A stretch of DNA of 64,000 nt, from contig NZ_JAFMZO010000001.1 of the NCBI RefSeq assembly GCF_024436395.1, positions 752,181 through 816,180 on the forward strand. The letters run 5' to 3'. The stretch is from Paradesertivirga mongoliensis. GTDB taxonomy: Bacteria > Bacteroidota > Bacteroidia > Sphingobacteriales > Sphingobacteriaceae. The notes beneath the pieces are model-generated. The model was not told where the DNA came from and made no database searches. It saw nothing but the letters and a program-made list of their open reading frames with translations. Every line of letters starts with the position of its first letter. Within the stretch, counting starts at the first letter, position 1. Both the position numbers and the translations under genes were made by a program. Positions 7,819-17,900 of this stretch are shown here, piece by piece.

Positions 7819-9273
7819 ATGATAAAAACTATACCCACAAACGAGATTACACCTGGTACTTTGTTACAACATACACCATCAAAAGTGGTTCCTGAGCCTG
7901 ACAGGCGGTATAATATCCTTGTTGTTTTGTGGAGTATTGCTGCACTCTTTCATATGGCGCAGAGCAGGACCTTTTCTTACGGACTCCATTTCGCCATCCT
8001 AACTATTGCAGCTGCCGTACTTATCGGTAAGCCATCATCGGTGTCACGTTTTCTGATCTTTCTGGCTGTACAGCTGTCGGTGAGTTTAAGGGTATTTCCG
8101 TATGTGTCTAATCATGAAATATTTGTGCTGTTTGCAGATCTCAGTATTTTACACGCACTGGTGTTTTATGTATTCAAAAACAGGACTTTCAATATCAATA
8201 AGGCAGACTTATTTAACACCTTTGCACCTATCCTCCGGGCCGAGTTGATCATCCTTTACTTCTTCGTGGTTTTTCATAAGCTAAACACATCATTTTTTAA
8301 CACCGATGTAAGTTGTGCCTCTGATTTTATTAATGCTCAGTTATCAGCTGTATTCAAATCACCAACCATTTTCCTGTCGCTGACAGCTTACTTAACTCTA
8401 ATTGTAGAAGCTTTAATTCCCCTGTTTCTGTGTTTTAGAAAAACCCGGAATATGGGCTTATTCATCGGCCTTATATTTCATTGGATCATTGCTTATAATC
8501 CAATAAACGGATTTTATGACTTCTCATCGGCCATCTTCGCCTGTTATTTTTTATTCGCGTCGCCCGAACTGGCGGATACAGCTGTTAGAGTTTTTAATTC
8601 ATTTAAAACGCGGGCCATAAATATTCAAGCTCAGCCTTATAGTCACCAGAGGCTCTTATTTTTTACGCTTACTTTCCTGGGAGTTATCCTTGTGATATAT
8701 GGGGTATCTAAAAAGGTTGAAGATTACTTCCGCTTTGTTTTTTGGACCGTTTTCAGTCTATTATGCATCTGGATCTTCATTCGTTCTTTAGCTCATAAAA
8801 AAGCTAACCATAGCGGGGGATTCCGTGTTGCTCATTGGTCATTATTAATACTTCCGGTCATTGTTTTTATCAACGGACTCTGTCCCTACCTGGGATTAAA
8901 AACTGAAAGCTCTTTTGCTATGTTTTCAAATTTGCGTACCGAGGGCGGCATTTCGAACCATCTTATTGTTCCTGCGAGTATACAGATATTTGATTTTCAA
9001 AAGGATTTGGTAGAGGTTACTTCATCTTCGGCTAAGGAACTGCAGGAGCTGGCCGACCGGAAGCAGTTGATCCCATTTTTTCAGTTTAAAGAATTAGTGA
9101 GCACATCACAACCTAAACAACTCGAATACATTAGAGGTGGTAAAAACCATAATTTTAACACGGCGAGTGTCTCTGAAAAGAATGAGCTTTTGCAGGGAAA
9201 CCCTTTCCTATTGAAAAAGGTCTTAAGATTTAGGGCTATCAGCAAGTACGAGCCGCAACCTTGCAGTCATTAA
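7819..9273 (+). CDS. Polytopic membrane protein, possibly HTTM/vitamin K carboxylase-like
   Basis: A 484-residue protein with roughly ten hydrophobic segments and a soluble C-terminal part of about 110 residues. The segment LIILYFFVVFHKLNTSFFN, with a conserved-looking FHKLN followed by a Cys (DVSCASDF), resembles the core of HTTM-domain proteins, which are distant relatives of the vitamin K-dependent gamma-carboxylase. I hold that resemblance loosely. The ATG at 7819 follows a GGAGAG-like ribosome site. It is followed after 93 bases by an FAD oxidoreductase on the same strand, so an electron or quinone partner is possible. The Thr/Pro-rich N-terminal 30 residues have no clear signal sequence. 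Confidence 0.45.
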   Translation: MIKTIPTNEITPGTLLQHTPSKVVPEPDRRYNILVVLWSIAALFHMAQSRTFSYGLHFAILTIAAAVLIGKPSSVSRFLIFLAVQLSVSLRVFPYVSNHEIFVLFADLSILHALVFYVFKNRTFNINKADLFNTFAPILRAELIILYFFVVFHKLNTSFFNTDVSCASDFINAQLSAVFKSPTIFLSLTAYLTLIVEALIPLFLCFRKTRNMGLFIGLIFHWIIAYNPINGFYDFSSAIFACYFLFASPELADTAVRVFNSFKTRAINIQAQPYSHQRLLFFTLTFLGVILVIYGVSKKVEDYFRFVFWTVFSLLCIWIFIRSLAHKKANHSGGFRVAHWSLLILPVIVFINGLCPYLGLKTESSFAMFSNLRTEGGISNHLIVPASIQIFDFQKDLVEVTSSSAKELQELADRKQLIPFFQFKELVSTSQPKQLEYIRGGKNHNFNTASVSEKNELLQGNPFLLKKVLRFRAISKYEPQPCSH

Positions 9274-9366
9274 CTCTGGTGATAAGTATAAAACATGTAT
9301 AAATTTATTAAGTTGCATAAATACCGGGTGAAGACATTCATTGCTCATTTTTTAATTTAAAATAAA

Positions 9367-10815
9367 TTGGCGAAAAGTGATTATGATGCTGTAGTAGTCG
9401 GGTCGGGGCCCAATGGCCTGGCCGCTGCAATTACATTGCAGCAAACTGGTTTGTCGGTTTTATTGATTGAAGGGAAAGATACTATTGGCGGTGGCTTGCG
9501 AACCGCAGAGTTAACCTTACCCGGCTTTTTACACGACGTTTGTTCGGCTATTCATCCGCTTGCCTTCGAATCGCCATTCTTCAAATCTTTACCACTGCAC
9601 TCGCATGGATTAGAATACATATATCCTGAAATTGCCGCAGCCCATCCCTTTGATACCGGCGAAGCCGCGGTTTTAAGGCCATCGTTGAGTGAAACTGCGA
9701 GCGCATTTGGTAGTGATGAACAGTCATATCAAAATTTAATTGGTCCGCTAGTTAAGAGCTGGCCCAATCTAGCCGGCAGTATTTTAGGGCCTTTGCGTAT
9801 CCCCAAACATCCTATAGAGATGGCCCGTTTTGGGTTAAATGCAATTCAATCAGCGCAAATGCTGGGGAATAGCCGATTCATCACCCAACAGGCAAGGGGC
9901 TTATGGGCAGGTATGGCGGCTCATTCAATACAGCCGCTTTCCAATGCGGTTACGTCAGCGATCGGACTTGTTTTAATGGCAATGGGGCATGTTAACGGTT
10001 GGCCTTTCCCGAAAGGAGGCTCAAAACAGATCTCTGCTGCCCTGGCATCCTATTTCATCTCTTTAGGAGGTAAGATAGAAACTAATTTTTATGTGAATTC
10101 ATTAAGCCAGCTCCCTTCCTGCAAAGCATTGCTTTTTGACGTAACTCCTCAGCAACTTTTTCAGATAGCAGGGCACAAGTTCTCTAGTTTATACAAGTGG
10201 CAGTTGGGCCGTTATAAGTACGGAATGGGAGTTTTTAAAATAGATTGGGCTCTTTCAGATCCCATCCCTTTTACCGCTTCCGAATGTAAGCAGGCAGGCA
10301 CCGTTCACCTGGGAAATACATTTGAGGATATTTCTGCATCTGAAAAAATGAGTTCGGAGGGAAAGCATCCCGAACAGCCTTTTGTATTACTTGCTCAGCA
10401 AAGTGTGTTCGACCCATCCCGGGTACCCGAAGGAAAGCAGTCGGCCTGGGCATACTGCCATGTACCAAATGGCTCTGAAAAAGATATGACGGAGGTAATA
10501 GAGAAACAGGTTGAAAGGTTTGCGCCCGGATTCAGAGATACAATTTTGGCCAGACATACCATGAATACTGTCCAAATGCAAACCTATAATCCGAACTATA
10601 TTGGTGGCGATATTAACGGAGGAATTATTGACATTTCGCAATTGTTTACCCGGCCAGCGCTCAGACTTTCGCCATACCGCACTTCGTCAAAGGGCATTTA
10701 TATCTGTTCTTCATCAACGCCGCCGGGCGGAGGAGTGCATGGTATGTGCGGATATCATTCGGCCCGAAGGGCACTAAAGGATGTTTTCAATATCAAACCA
10801 ACGGTGTCTCTTTGA
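9367..10815 (+). CDS. FAD-dependent oxidoreductase, phytoene-desaturase (CrtI) related
   Basis: A 482-residue protein that begins with TTG at 9367; the next residues, YDAVVVGSGPNGLAAAITL, are the dinucleotide-binding GxGxxG fold and leave no room for a later start. IEGKDTIGGGLRT follows, the second conserved flavin contact, and near the C-terminus STPPGGGVHGMCGYHSAR is the closing FAD motif of the COG1233 (phytoene dehydrogenase-related) family. There is no signal peptide. It sits directly after the membrane protein on the same strand and stops nine bases before the convergent small-subunit gene. No carotenoid genes are nearby, so a carotenoid role is unlikely on context. The substrate is unknown. 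Confidence 0.8.
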   Translation: MAKSDYDAVVVGSGPNGLAAAITLQQTGLSVLLIEGKDTIGGGLRTAELTLPGFLHDVCSAIHPLAFESPFFKSLPLHSHGLEYIYPEIAAAHPFDTGEAAVLRPSLSETASAFGSDEQSYQNLIGPLVKSWPNLAGSILGPLRIPKHPIEMARFGLNAIQSAQMLGNSRFITQQARGLWAGMAAHSIQPLSNAVTSAIGLVLMAMGHVNGWPFPKGGSKQISAALASYFISLGGKIETNFYVNSLSQLPSCKALLFDVTPQQLFQIAGHKFSSLYKWQLGRYKYGMGVFKIDWALSDPIPFTASECKQAGTVHLGNTFEDISASEKMSSEGKHPEQPFVLLAQQSVFDPSRVPEGKQSAWAYCHVPNGSEKDMTEVIEKQVERFAPGFRDTILARHTMNTVQMQTYNPNYIGGDINGGIIDISQLFTRPALRLSPYRTSSKGIYICSSSTPPGGGVHGMCGYHSARRALKDVFNIKPTVSL

Positions 10816-10824
10816 TCGGTTATT

Positions 10825-11250
10825 TTAACTGGAGATGTTCTGTTGAGGATAATACATGAACGAAAAAGGATTTGCGCAGGGTTGTTTGTAAGGGTTGTAT
10901 AAGCTGATGTACTCAACCGGCTTGGTTTCATCCATCTTGTTCATGAAAAAGTTGGTAGACAGCAGGAAGCCCTTCACTAACATTTCTGATCTTACAGTTG
11001 CTATGTTAAAATAGTGGTGAATTTTAATTTTCATTTGCCAGGGTGTACTTTCTTCAACAGGGTGGAGTTTATAAAAGTCATCCACATACTTCACTACTTC
11101 TTCACGGCCAATCTTCAGAAATTTATACTCATCTAATATTAAGTCGACAGCACAATCCCTTGACGAAGCATAATACAACGAAAACCCTGGAAGCACTGCC
11201 AAAGCAGCGGCACCAATTGAGGCAAACTTTAAAAAATTCCGTCTTTTCAT
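10825..11250 (-). CDS. Small Tat-signal protein, probable subunit of the GMC oxidoreductase
   Basis: A 141-residue protein whose N-terminus MKRRNFLKFASIGAAALAV matches a twin-arginine signal (RRxFLK, then a mild hydrophobic stretch). The mature part is short and helical with no cofactor motif that I recognise. It starts three bases after the stop of the GMC oxidoreductase gene, so the two are almost certainly co-translated. The size and pairing recall subunit 3 of gluconate 2-dehydrogenase-type complexes, where the Tat signal of the small subunit carries the flavoprotein to the periplasm. That analogy is inference from context and signal, not from sequence identity. Confidence 0.55.
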   Translation of the reverse strand: MKRRNFLKFASIGAAALAVLPGFSLYYASSRDCAVDLILDEYKFLKIGREEVVKYVDDFYKLHPVEESTPWQMKIKIHHYFNIATVRSEMLVKGFLLSTNFFMNKMDETKPVEYISLYNPYKQPCANPFSFMYYPQQNISS

Positions 11251-11253
11251 AGG

Positions 11254-12690
11254 TTAAAATGCATGGTCTGCTGAATACATGGATAAGGCTGATAAGGTAA
11301 GGGTCGGGTTGGCAGGGCTGAATGTGGTGAAGCTTCCACTCCCCAAAACAAACAGGTTACGATACTGATGATGGATCAGGAGCTTGTCCACTACGCCCCC
11401 GGCAGCTGAGTTACTCATTCGGGTTGCGCCCAGAATATGTGCTTCAGAAGGGTAGGCGTCTTTATAGATAATCTTTTCTACAGGTAAGCAGGAAAGCACT
11501 TTCGGTAAACTTTTCTTCATTGCCTCCACCCCTTTAAGCGTATACTCAGAATGGCCTTTGAAATGCACTTTTGGCTTCAATCTGTCGCCGGTTGTAGAGA
11601 TATAGTTATCCGGATCGGGCAGATCTTCGAAGACCATTCTAAAGCTTGCCATATTTCTCCATTTCCCAGACTCGGGTCTGAAGAAGGGTTCATTGCTTGA
11701 TTCCATCAGGCAGGCTGCATAATCTTTTCTATGGTCGCCGTCATAAAGCATATAGCCGTTGGCATTAACCCATGTGCTTCCACCTACACTTTGCATGTCA
11801 TCAAGATAAACATGTACCTGCATCCCCAATTGTTCTCCAACCCCTTTTCCTGTGTGTGGATTTGTGTCTCCCGAGTTTAGAAGGATATTTGCATTGAAAA
11901 ACGGATTCGTTCCAAGAGCAATTACTTCGCCGCCTATTTGGAGTTCTTTGTTGTCCTTAACGAAGTTCACTTTACGAGCCATATTCTGCACTAATTCCAG
12001 ACTGTAAACTGCCGCTCCATATTCTATCTCTACCCGTGGGTCCTCATAAACGTTCAAATTCGAGTTTTCGATCGTAAACTTTGCATTTACCGGACAAACA
12101 TTACAAACGGTACTCGCACAGCACACTCCCCTGCCGTTAACGGCCACGCGAGACCGGGCAGTTGGCTGACTGATATATTTGTTGCCGTATTCTTTCTTTA
12201 ATTTTTTATCAACCGCCGTGAATAAATGCGGAGGCTGAGGATAGGGTTTTGTACGGCGGAACGGCGTGTCTGCCGGCCCGGATATCGACATAAGGTCTTC
12301 AACTTCTGTATAGTAGGGGTCAAGGTCATCGTAGGATACTGGCCAGTCGTTTCCTACGCCATACAGGGTTTTCATTTTAAAATCTGATGGCAGAAAACGC
12401 GGAGTACATCCAAACCAGCAATTTGATCCGCCACCGAAGCCTATGCTAAAGTGCCAGTCTTTGGAATCGTTTGTGTTTTCAAAAGTGTCAATCGCGAGGG
12501 GATTGAGCGAAGCGAAGGCTGTTGCTTCGCCACGTTTTTCTTTCACCCGTTCAGCATGAGGATAAAGATGCCCTCTCTCCAATACGAGTATTTTTGCTGT
12601 GGAAGGTGCTTTGCTTAAGTATTTTTTTAGAAAGAACGTGGAGGCAAAGCCAGAACCTATTACTATAAGATCATAAGATGTATATTTCAT
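11254..12690 (-). CDS. GMC-family FAD oxidoreductase
   Basis: A 478-residue flavoprotein. YDLIVIGSGFASTFFLKKYL at the N-terminus is the Rossmann GxGxxx element, SIGFGGGSNCWFG near residue 85 is the GMC loop that covers the flavin, and LFVLGSGSFTTFSPANPTLT at the C-terminus is the second GMC signature. LGATRMS supplies the likely active-site region before it. A cluster of Cys residues (GVCCASTVCNVCPVNA, around residue 190) resembles that of other dehydrogenase-type GMC proteins. It has no export signal, but the gene that follows encodes a Tat-signal small protein that may export it. The likely role is oxidation of a sugar or alcohol in the periplasm. Confidence 0.8.
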   Translation of the reverse strand: MKYTSYDLIVIGSGFASTFFLKKYLSKAPSTAKILVLERGHLYPHAERVKEKRGEATAFASLNPLAIDTFENTNDSKDWHFSIGFGGGSNCWFGCTPRFLPSDFKMKTLYGVGNDWPVSYDDLDPYYTEVEDLMSISGPADTPFRRTKPYPQPPHLFTAVDKKLKKEYGNKYISQPTARSRVAVNGRGVCCASTVCNVCPVNAKFTIENSNLNVYEDPRVEIEYGAAVYSLELVQNMARKVNFVKDNKELQIGGEVIALGTNPFFNANILLNSGDTNPHTGKGVGEQLGMQVHVYLDDMQSVGGSTWVNANGYMLYDGDHRKDYAACLMESSNEPFFRPESGKWRNMASFRMVFEDLPDPDNYISTTGDRLKPKVHFKGHSEYTLKGVEAMKKSLPKVLSCLPVEKIIYKDAYPSEAHILGATRMSNSAAGGVVDKLLIHHQYRNLFVLGSGSFTTFSPANPTLTLSALSMYSADHAF

Positions 12691-12934
12691 GCATATCGGT
12701 TATACAGCTCCCCCGGGCTGTTGAATTTTATTGCGAAAAGTTTCAGGGCGGCCAAGTTTATGTCGTTTACAAGAAAGTGATTTGCATAATTCAACAATTG
12801 GCAATTACTGTCAGTAAGGAAAAAAGCTATGAAAAAAATTGCCACATAAATAACACTCGGTTTATCTAAAGGTTTTCTACCCGCCGGATTATGATGTTTT
12901 GATGGAGCCTAACCCGTATATACTGTAAGATCGA
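12691..12934. other. Intergenic region between GMC and GT39 genes
   Basis: These 244 bases lie between two minus-strand genes. I see no RNA gene, strong hairpin or convincing short ORF; the region probably carries the promoter for the GMC operon and the end of the upstream transcript. Confidence 0.4.
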
Positions 12935-13477
12935 CTATTTTTTAACTTCAAAAAGATACAGGTTAAGTTCTTCTTTGGTTCGGTAAGTGTCAATTTGTTT
13001 CCCGATAGAATTGAACGCAGCGTGTTTCATCTGCAGGTGATTCGGGGTGTTGTAATACCAATGTGGATCGTTGTCGTAATCTCCAATGTTTACAAAGAGA
13101 TGCTTGCCGTATATTACCCAAACACGCTTATATTTTCGTAACGCATTCATGTCAGTTTTTATCTTATTAAGGTAATCCTCATAACTGGTCGATTGAAAGC
13201 GGTGATCCTTGGCTGCAAATGGCTTAAATTTGTACTTATTCAGATTTTTGTAGTAATCATATCCAATTTGTACGTTCCAATAAATATAAACTGCATCACC
13301 CTCTTTAAAATTCTCATCCAGATAATCCAATAACTCCCGTTGGTGCCAATGTTTGTAAAATCCAAAATATTCAGTGTTAACAATACCAGCTACCGAATGT
13401 ACCAAAGGTCCTATAAGCACCATAAAAACAAGGATCAGGCCCCATTTAGAGTTTCCTTTAAAAGATAGTAGCGTCAT
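12935..13477 (-). CDS. C-terminal part of a GT39-type membrane glycosyltransferase (separate ORF)
   Basis: A 180-residue protein: one hydrophobic segment (WGLILVFMVLIGPLVHSVAG) and then a soluble domain with ELLDYLDENFKEGDAVYIYW. In ordinary GT39/ArnT-like proteins the last helices are followed by just such a soluble domain, in which a REL..YL....GD.VYVY stretch is typical. The previous gene stops where that part should begin. The ORF starts with ATG in an ATGA overlap with the stop of that gene, in the -1 frame relative to it. Either the protein is made as two coupled chains or one base has been lost or gained. I cannot tell which from one sequence. Confidence 0.6.
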   Translation of the reverse strand: MTLLSFKGNSKWGLILVFMVLIGPLVHSVAGIVNTEYFGFYKHWHQRELLDYLDENFKEGDAVYIYWNVQIGYDYYKNLNKYKFKPFAAKDHRFQSTSYEDYLNKIKTDMNALRKYKRVWVIYGKHLFVNIGDYDNDPHWYYNTPNHLQMKHAAFNSIGKQIDTYRTKEELNLYLFEVKK

Positions 13478-14673
13478 TCTTTTACAGATTGTGGTAAATA
13501 CTCAGGCTCAGGAAGTGCTGATTGTTTATTACTGACAGATGTCGCTTTGGGACGGAAAAACAGAAGCATCCGTTCTGAACCAAAGGCGATAAGCAAAATA
13601 AATAATGGTGAAAGATATACAGTAAGCCGTTCGTAAAAAGGATAGACCATAATCGACGCGGCAAACAGATGCAAAAGAATAGGAGAAAGTAATATCCAAA
13701 ATGCGTGTATGTTTTTCTTGAAGGAATAGATTACCCCGAGTATTATGAGTAGTAAATGGAAAATCGCCATTCTTACCAGGATTAGGAGAGGAGCGATATG
13801 ATGATACCTTTCGGGCAGAGGAAACCACGACAGGCCAAGCGGGAAATTCAATAAGGTGAAAATCTTTTTTGTCAGCCACAGCACACTTCCTTTTAAAGAT
13901 AGGGGCATAAATCCTTCACGGTATTTGAACCACTCAATGAGCCAATCAGATTCGGTATGCTTATTCGTAAAAAGAAAGAAGTTCAAGCCGAAACTCACCA
14001 TCCAAATGACAAATGGAATGAGATAAAGCGAAAATGCACGCCAGTCTTTTTTATACAGGTGATATAAACTAAGGCCACCCGCCATTCCAGCTAAGACAAA
14101 AATTGACGAGAACGCAAACCAGACAAGTAATCCTCCTGCAAGTCCCCAGTAAATGAGTGATTTAAGATCAGAGCGGTTATAAAACCGGCTATAAAGATAG
14201 AGCGCCAAAATGGTGCATAACACTTCGGTACTATACTGCTTTGCTTCCACCGAGTGATAAATCAAATGCGGAGATAGAGCCAGTATTCCGATAGATATAA
14301 TTACACCAAGATCTGACAGAAATTTTTTAGCAACAAATACAAACAGAAATAGAGAAGCGATTCCGCAAAGTAAGGGGAAGAGGCGCATGGCTTTATCTCC
14401 ATTTCCGAACAGGGTAAGGCACAATTTTACCGACCATAAAAATCCAATTGGCGCCTTTTGTTCGTATTCAAGCGGGACGGTAGCAAGCTGTAGAAAATCG
14501 TATTTCACCAGACTTACCGAAAGGAACATTTCATCCATCCATTGCGAGCGGTTCTGAAAGAAATGAAAAATCCTAAAAAATACCCCAAATCCAGTTAATG
14601 AATAAACTATATTATTCGATACTTTGGAGTAAGTAACTAAAGAATTATTTTGGTGCGTGGACGTTTCAGCCAT
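13474..14673 (-). CDS. GT39/ArnT-like membrane glycosyltransferase, N-terminal part
   Basis: From ATG 14673 it gives 399 residues; a GTG 15 codons upstream also opens the frame. After a polar N-terminus comes a first helix and then RSQWMDEMFLS, whose Asp-Glu pair is the catalytic motif of GT-C enzymes of the PMT/ArnT family. About ten membrane helices follow, including the HSVEAKQYSTEVLC loop that matches the conserved E.R/K.Y region. Such enzymes use polyprenyl-phosphate sugars on the periplasmic side. The chain ends soon after LSPLFILLIAFGSERMLLFF, earlier than full-length relatives of about 550-600 residues. The following ORF looks like the missing tail. The donor could be the product of the UbiA/HAD pair. 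Confidence 0.7.
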   Translation of the reverse strand: MAETSTHQNNSLVTYSKVSNNIVYSLTGFGVFFRIFHFFQNRSQWMDEMFLSVSLVKYDFLQLATVPLEYEQKAPIGFLWSVKLCLTLFGNGDKAMRLFPLLCGIASLFLFVFVAKKFLSDLGVIISIGILALSPHLIYHSVEAKQYSTEVLCTILALYLYSRFYNRSDLKSLIYWGLAGGLLVWFAFSSIFVLAGMAGGLSLYHLYKKDWRAFSLYLIPFVIWMVSFGLNFFLFTNKHTESDWLIEWFKYREGFMPLSLKGSVLWLTKKIFTLLNFPLGLSWFPLPERYHHIAPLLILVRMAIFHLLLIILGVIYSFKKNIHAFWILLSPILLHLFAASIMVYPFYERLTVYLSPLFILLIAFGSERMLLFFRPKATSVSNKQSALPEPEYLPQSVKE

Positions 14674-14795
14674 AGAGTAAAATAAGAACCTGTCCGGAAG
14701 TAAATGAAACGTCTGCACATTTCAAATTGTTTGGTTCGCTCTTAAATTATAGTTAAAAAAATAAATTCCTTAACAATAATTTTACAGCTGCTCGC

Positions 14796-14809
14796 GCCTG
14801 GCGCCAGGC
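14796..14809. repeat. 14-bp perfect palindrome GCCTGGCGCCAGGC
   Basis: A GC-rich perfect palindrome stands out in an AT-rich spacer downstream of the giant T9SS gene and upstream of the GT39 gene. It could be a protein-binding site or part of a transcript hairpin; no T-run follows on either strand. Confidence 0.5.
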
Positions 14810-14830
14810 TGAGGAGTTAAATGCCTTATA

Positions 14831-14861
14831 ACTTGCCAAAAGTTCCAGACTTTTGGCAAGT
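14831..14861. repeat. Inverted repeat with 13-bp arms and 5-base loop
   Basis: The arms ACTTGCCAAAAGT and ACTTTTGGCAAGT are perfectly complementary around TCCAG. It lies about 110 bases past the stop of the giant minus-strand gene. There is no run of Ts next to it, so it is not a textbook terminator; it may still end or stabilise the long transcript. Confidence 0.6.
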
Positions 14862-14969
14862 CAGCCAGACACGTTGCAGGTAACTCCCCGACGCATAGAG
14901 CAGAAAAGGGGCGATATCTTACCTACGACATGGACGAGATGTAACAAACGTCCCAAAGGCCTTTTCTCT

Positions 14970-17900
14970 TTATTTATTGAGGATTATTAATTTCGAGATC
15001 GCTTTATTGCCGTAGGTTAATCTGCACAAGTAAGTGCCATTAGGGTATTCATTGCCATTAAAGCGATGTGTATATGTCATATTTCCCTCCACTTTGCCTT
15101 TATATAACGTTTTTAACAGGATTCCCTGAAGGTTAAAAATTTGAAGATTAACATCCGTAGCTTCTATTCCTGTAAACTCGAGGTTGATGTATTCTGCAAA
15201 AGGATTCGGGAAAGCAGTTAAAGTCGGACCTGCAGTGCTTGATAGCCGGGCATCAACGGTAACTTGTAAATGATCCGAAACCGACGAGATTCCCAAATTA
15301 TTTGTTGCTTTAGCGGTAAGAATATGCAATCCCGGAGAGATATTTCTCCATACCACTGAATATGGTTTTGTATAAGATTCGCCGATTTTAATGTCTCCGG
15401 CATAAAACTCGACCTTTTGAATACTTCCATTCGGATCGCTGGCCTCTGCTGTTATTGGAGTAGCAATAGGGGCAATCGTTGCATTTTCTGTAAATGAGCT
15501 GATTGAAACAAGAGGAGCCGAGATTTCTTCAAACGGAATAAGATGAGCTCCTTTTATTGGCCGCTGTAAAGATCCGTCAGGGAGTTTCCATCCTACAGAA
15601 ACAAAATCGTTGGCTCCGTAACCCTCTTTATGAAGCGCTTCTATATAATAGCGCTGATTCGCCTTCAGTTCAATTGAAACAGATTGTTGTGCTTTGAACT
15701 TGTCGTATTGGCCTAGGTTGGTCCAGCTATCAGAGTAAGCAATTTTCTTTTTGTTTACAGGATTTCCATCTGTACTTAACCATAGTTCGGCCCGGTCGTC
15801 TCCTGCAATATAAAAAACATAGGTTCCGCTTACCGGCGGGCAGATATAACCACGAATACGTGCACCGTAGTAATCTCCAAACTGAACCGGGGAAGCAAAA
15901 CTTGTTAGCGTTTTTGTACCGGTAGCTTTGTTTCCAAGCGGAATCAAGTTTACCATGGTCCCTGAAATATTCGACCAGTATTCCCATACAATGCTTCCGG
16001 TTCCAGTGCAGGCAACTACAGGTTCGGGTGCATTAACATTAAAGCTAAGGGACGATGAAGTGGTGCTAAGTCCGGAGTTGTCGGTTGCTTTAGCGGTGAT
16101 TGTATAAGATCCGGCTGTTACATTGCTCCATGCATATGTGTAAGGGCTGGTCAGATCTTCACCGAGCTTCGTTGTGCCAGAGAAAAATTCCACTTTGCTG
16201 ATCGTACCGTCCTGGTCGGAAGCTGTTGCGGTAATGCTAACCGAAGCCGGTGCCGTAAACGTGCTGATAGCGGATGGTGCCGTGATAGCAATAGCGGGTG
16301 CAACTTGCGCAACCGGGGCGCTTACGCTGATATTAACCGTAGCAGAAGTTGTACTCAAGCCCGAATTGTCGGTAGCTTTAGCAGTGATGGTATAAGATCC
16401 GGCTGTTACATTGCTCCATGCATAGGTGTAAGGGCTGGTCAGATCTTCACCCAGTTTCGTTGTGCCAGAGAAGAACTCCACTTTGCTGATGGTCCCGTCC
16501 TTATCGTTTGCACTGGCAGTGATAGTTACTGAAGCCGGTGCGGTTAAGCTGCTATTATTAGCAGGTGATGAAATTGCAACTGCCGGAGCTATAGCAACAG
16601 GCTCGCTGATAACGGGTTCTTGAAACGGAATCAGGTTTGTTCCGGGAATAGGGCGTTGCAAAGATCCGTCAGGAAGTTTCCATCCTATGGATAAATGATC
16701 AAGAGTACCTCCTCCTTCTTTATGCAAAGCTTCAATATAATACCGTTGTCCGGCAACCAGGTTAATCACAGCCGATTGTTGGGTAGGATACTTGTCATAC
16801 TGCCCGGGACTGGTCCAGTCGCCTACAGAAGCTATCTTTTTTTTCGATGATGGATCGTCATTGCTGCTTAGCCATAGTTCGCCGTTATCATCACTGGCGA
16901 TGTAAAACACGTAGTTTCCGCTTACCGGAGGGCAGATATAGCCCCTGATACGGGCTCCGTAGTTATCACCAAACTCCACCGGAGCGGAAAAGTTGGTTAA
17001 TGTTCGTGTGCCAGTTGGAGTAGTGTTAAGCGGTATGGCAAAAATGTTGTTGCTTCCTGTAATGTTCGACCAGTATTCCCATACAATGCTTCCGGTGCCA
17101 GCACAGGCAACGATAGGTGCTGGTGCATTGATAGTAAGATTAACCGTAGCAGAAGTTGTACTCAAGCCCGAATTGTCGGTAGCTTTAGCAGTGATGGTAT
17201 AAGATCCGGCCGTTACATTGCTCCATGCATAGGTGTAAGGGCTGGTCAGATCTTCACCCAGTTTCGTTGTGCCAGAGAAGAACTCCACTTTGCTGATGGT
17301 TCCGTCCTGATCGTTTGCACTGGCAGTGATCGTTACTGAAGCCGGTGCGGTTAAGCTGCTGTTATTAGCAGGTGATGAAATTGCAACTGCCGGAGCTATA
17401 GCAACAGGCTCGCTGCTAACGGGTTCTTGAAACGGAATCAGGTTTGTTCCGGGAATAGGGCGTTGCAAAGATCCATCAGGAAGTTTCCATCCTATGGATA
17501 AATGATCAAGAGTACCTCCTCCTTCTTTATGCAAAGCTTCAATATAATACCGTTGTCCGGCAACCAGGTTAATCACAGCCGATTGTTGGGTAGGATACTT
17601 GTCATACTGCCCGGGACTGGTCCAGTCGCCTACAGAAGCTATCTTTTTTTTCGTTGATGGATCGTCATTGCTACTTAGCCATAGTTCGCCGTTATCATCA
17701 CTGGAGATGTAAAACACGTAGTTTCCGCTTACCGGAGGGCAGATATAGCCTCTGATACGGGCTCCGTAGTTATCACCAAACTCCACCGGAGCGGAAAAGC
17801 TGGTTAATGTTCGTGTGCCAGTTGGAGCAGTGTTAAGCGGTATGGCAAAAATGTTGTTGCTTCCTGTAATGTTCGACCAGTATTCCCATACAATGCTTCC

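Noticed and set aside
9367..10815. Carotenoid biosynthesis role for the CrtI-like oxidoreductase
   Set aside because: No phytoene synthase, cyclase or other carotenoid gene is present nearby; COG1233 includes many non-carotenoid members.
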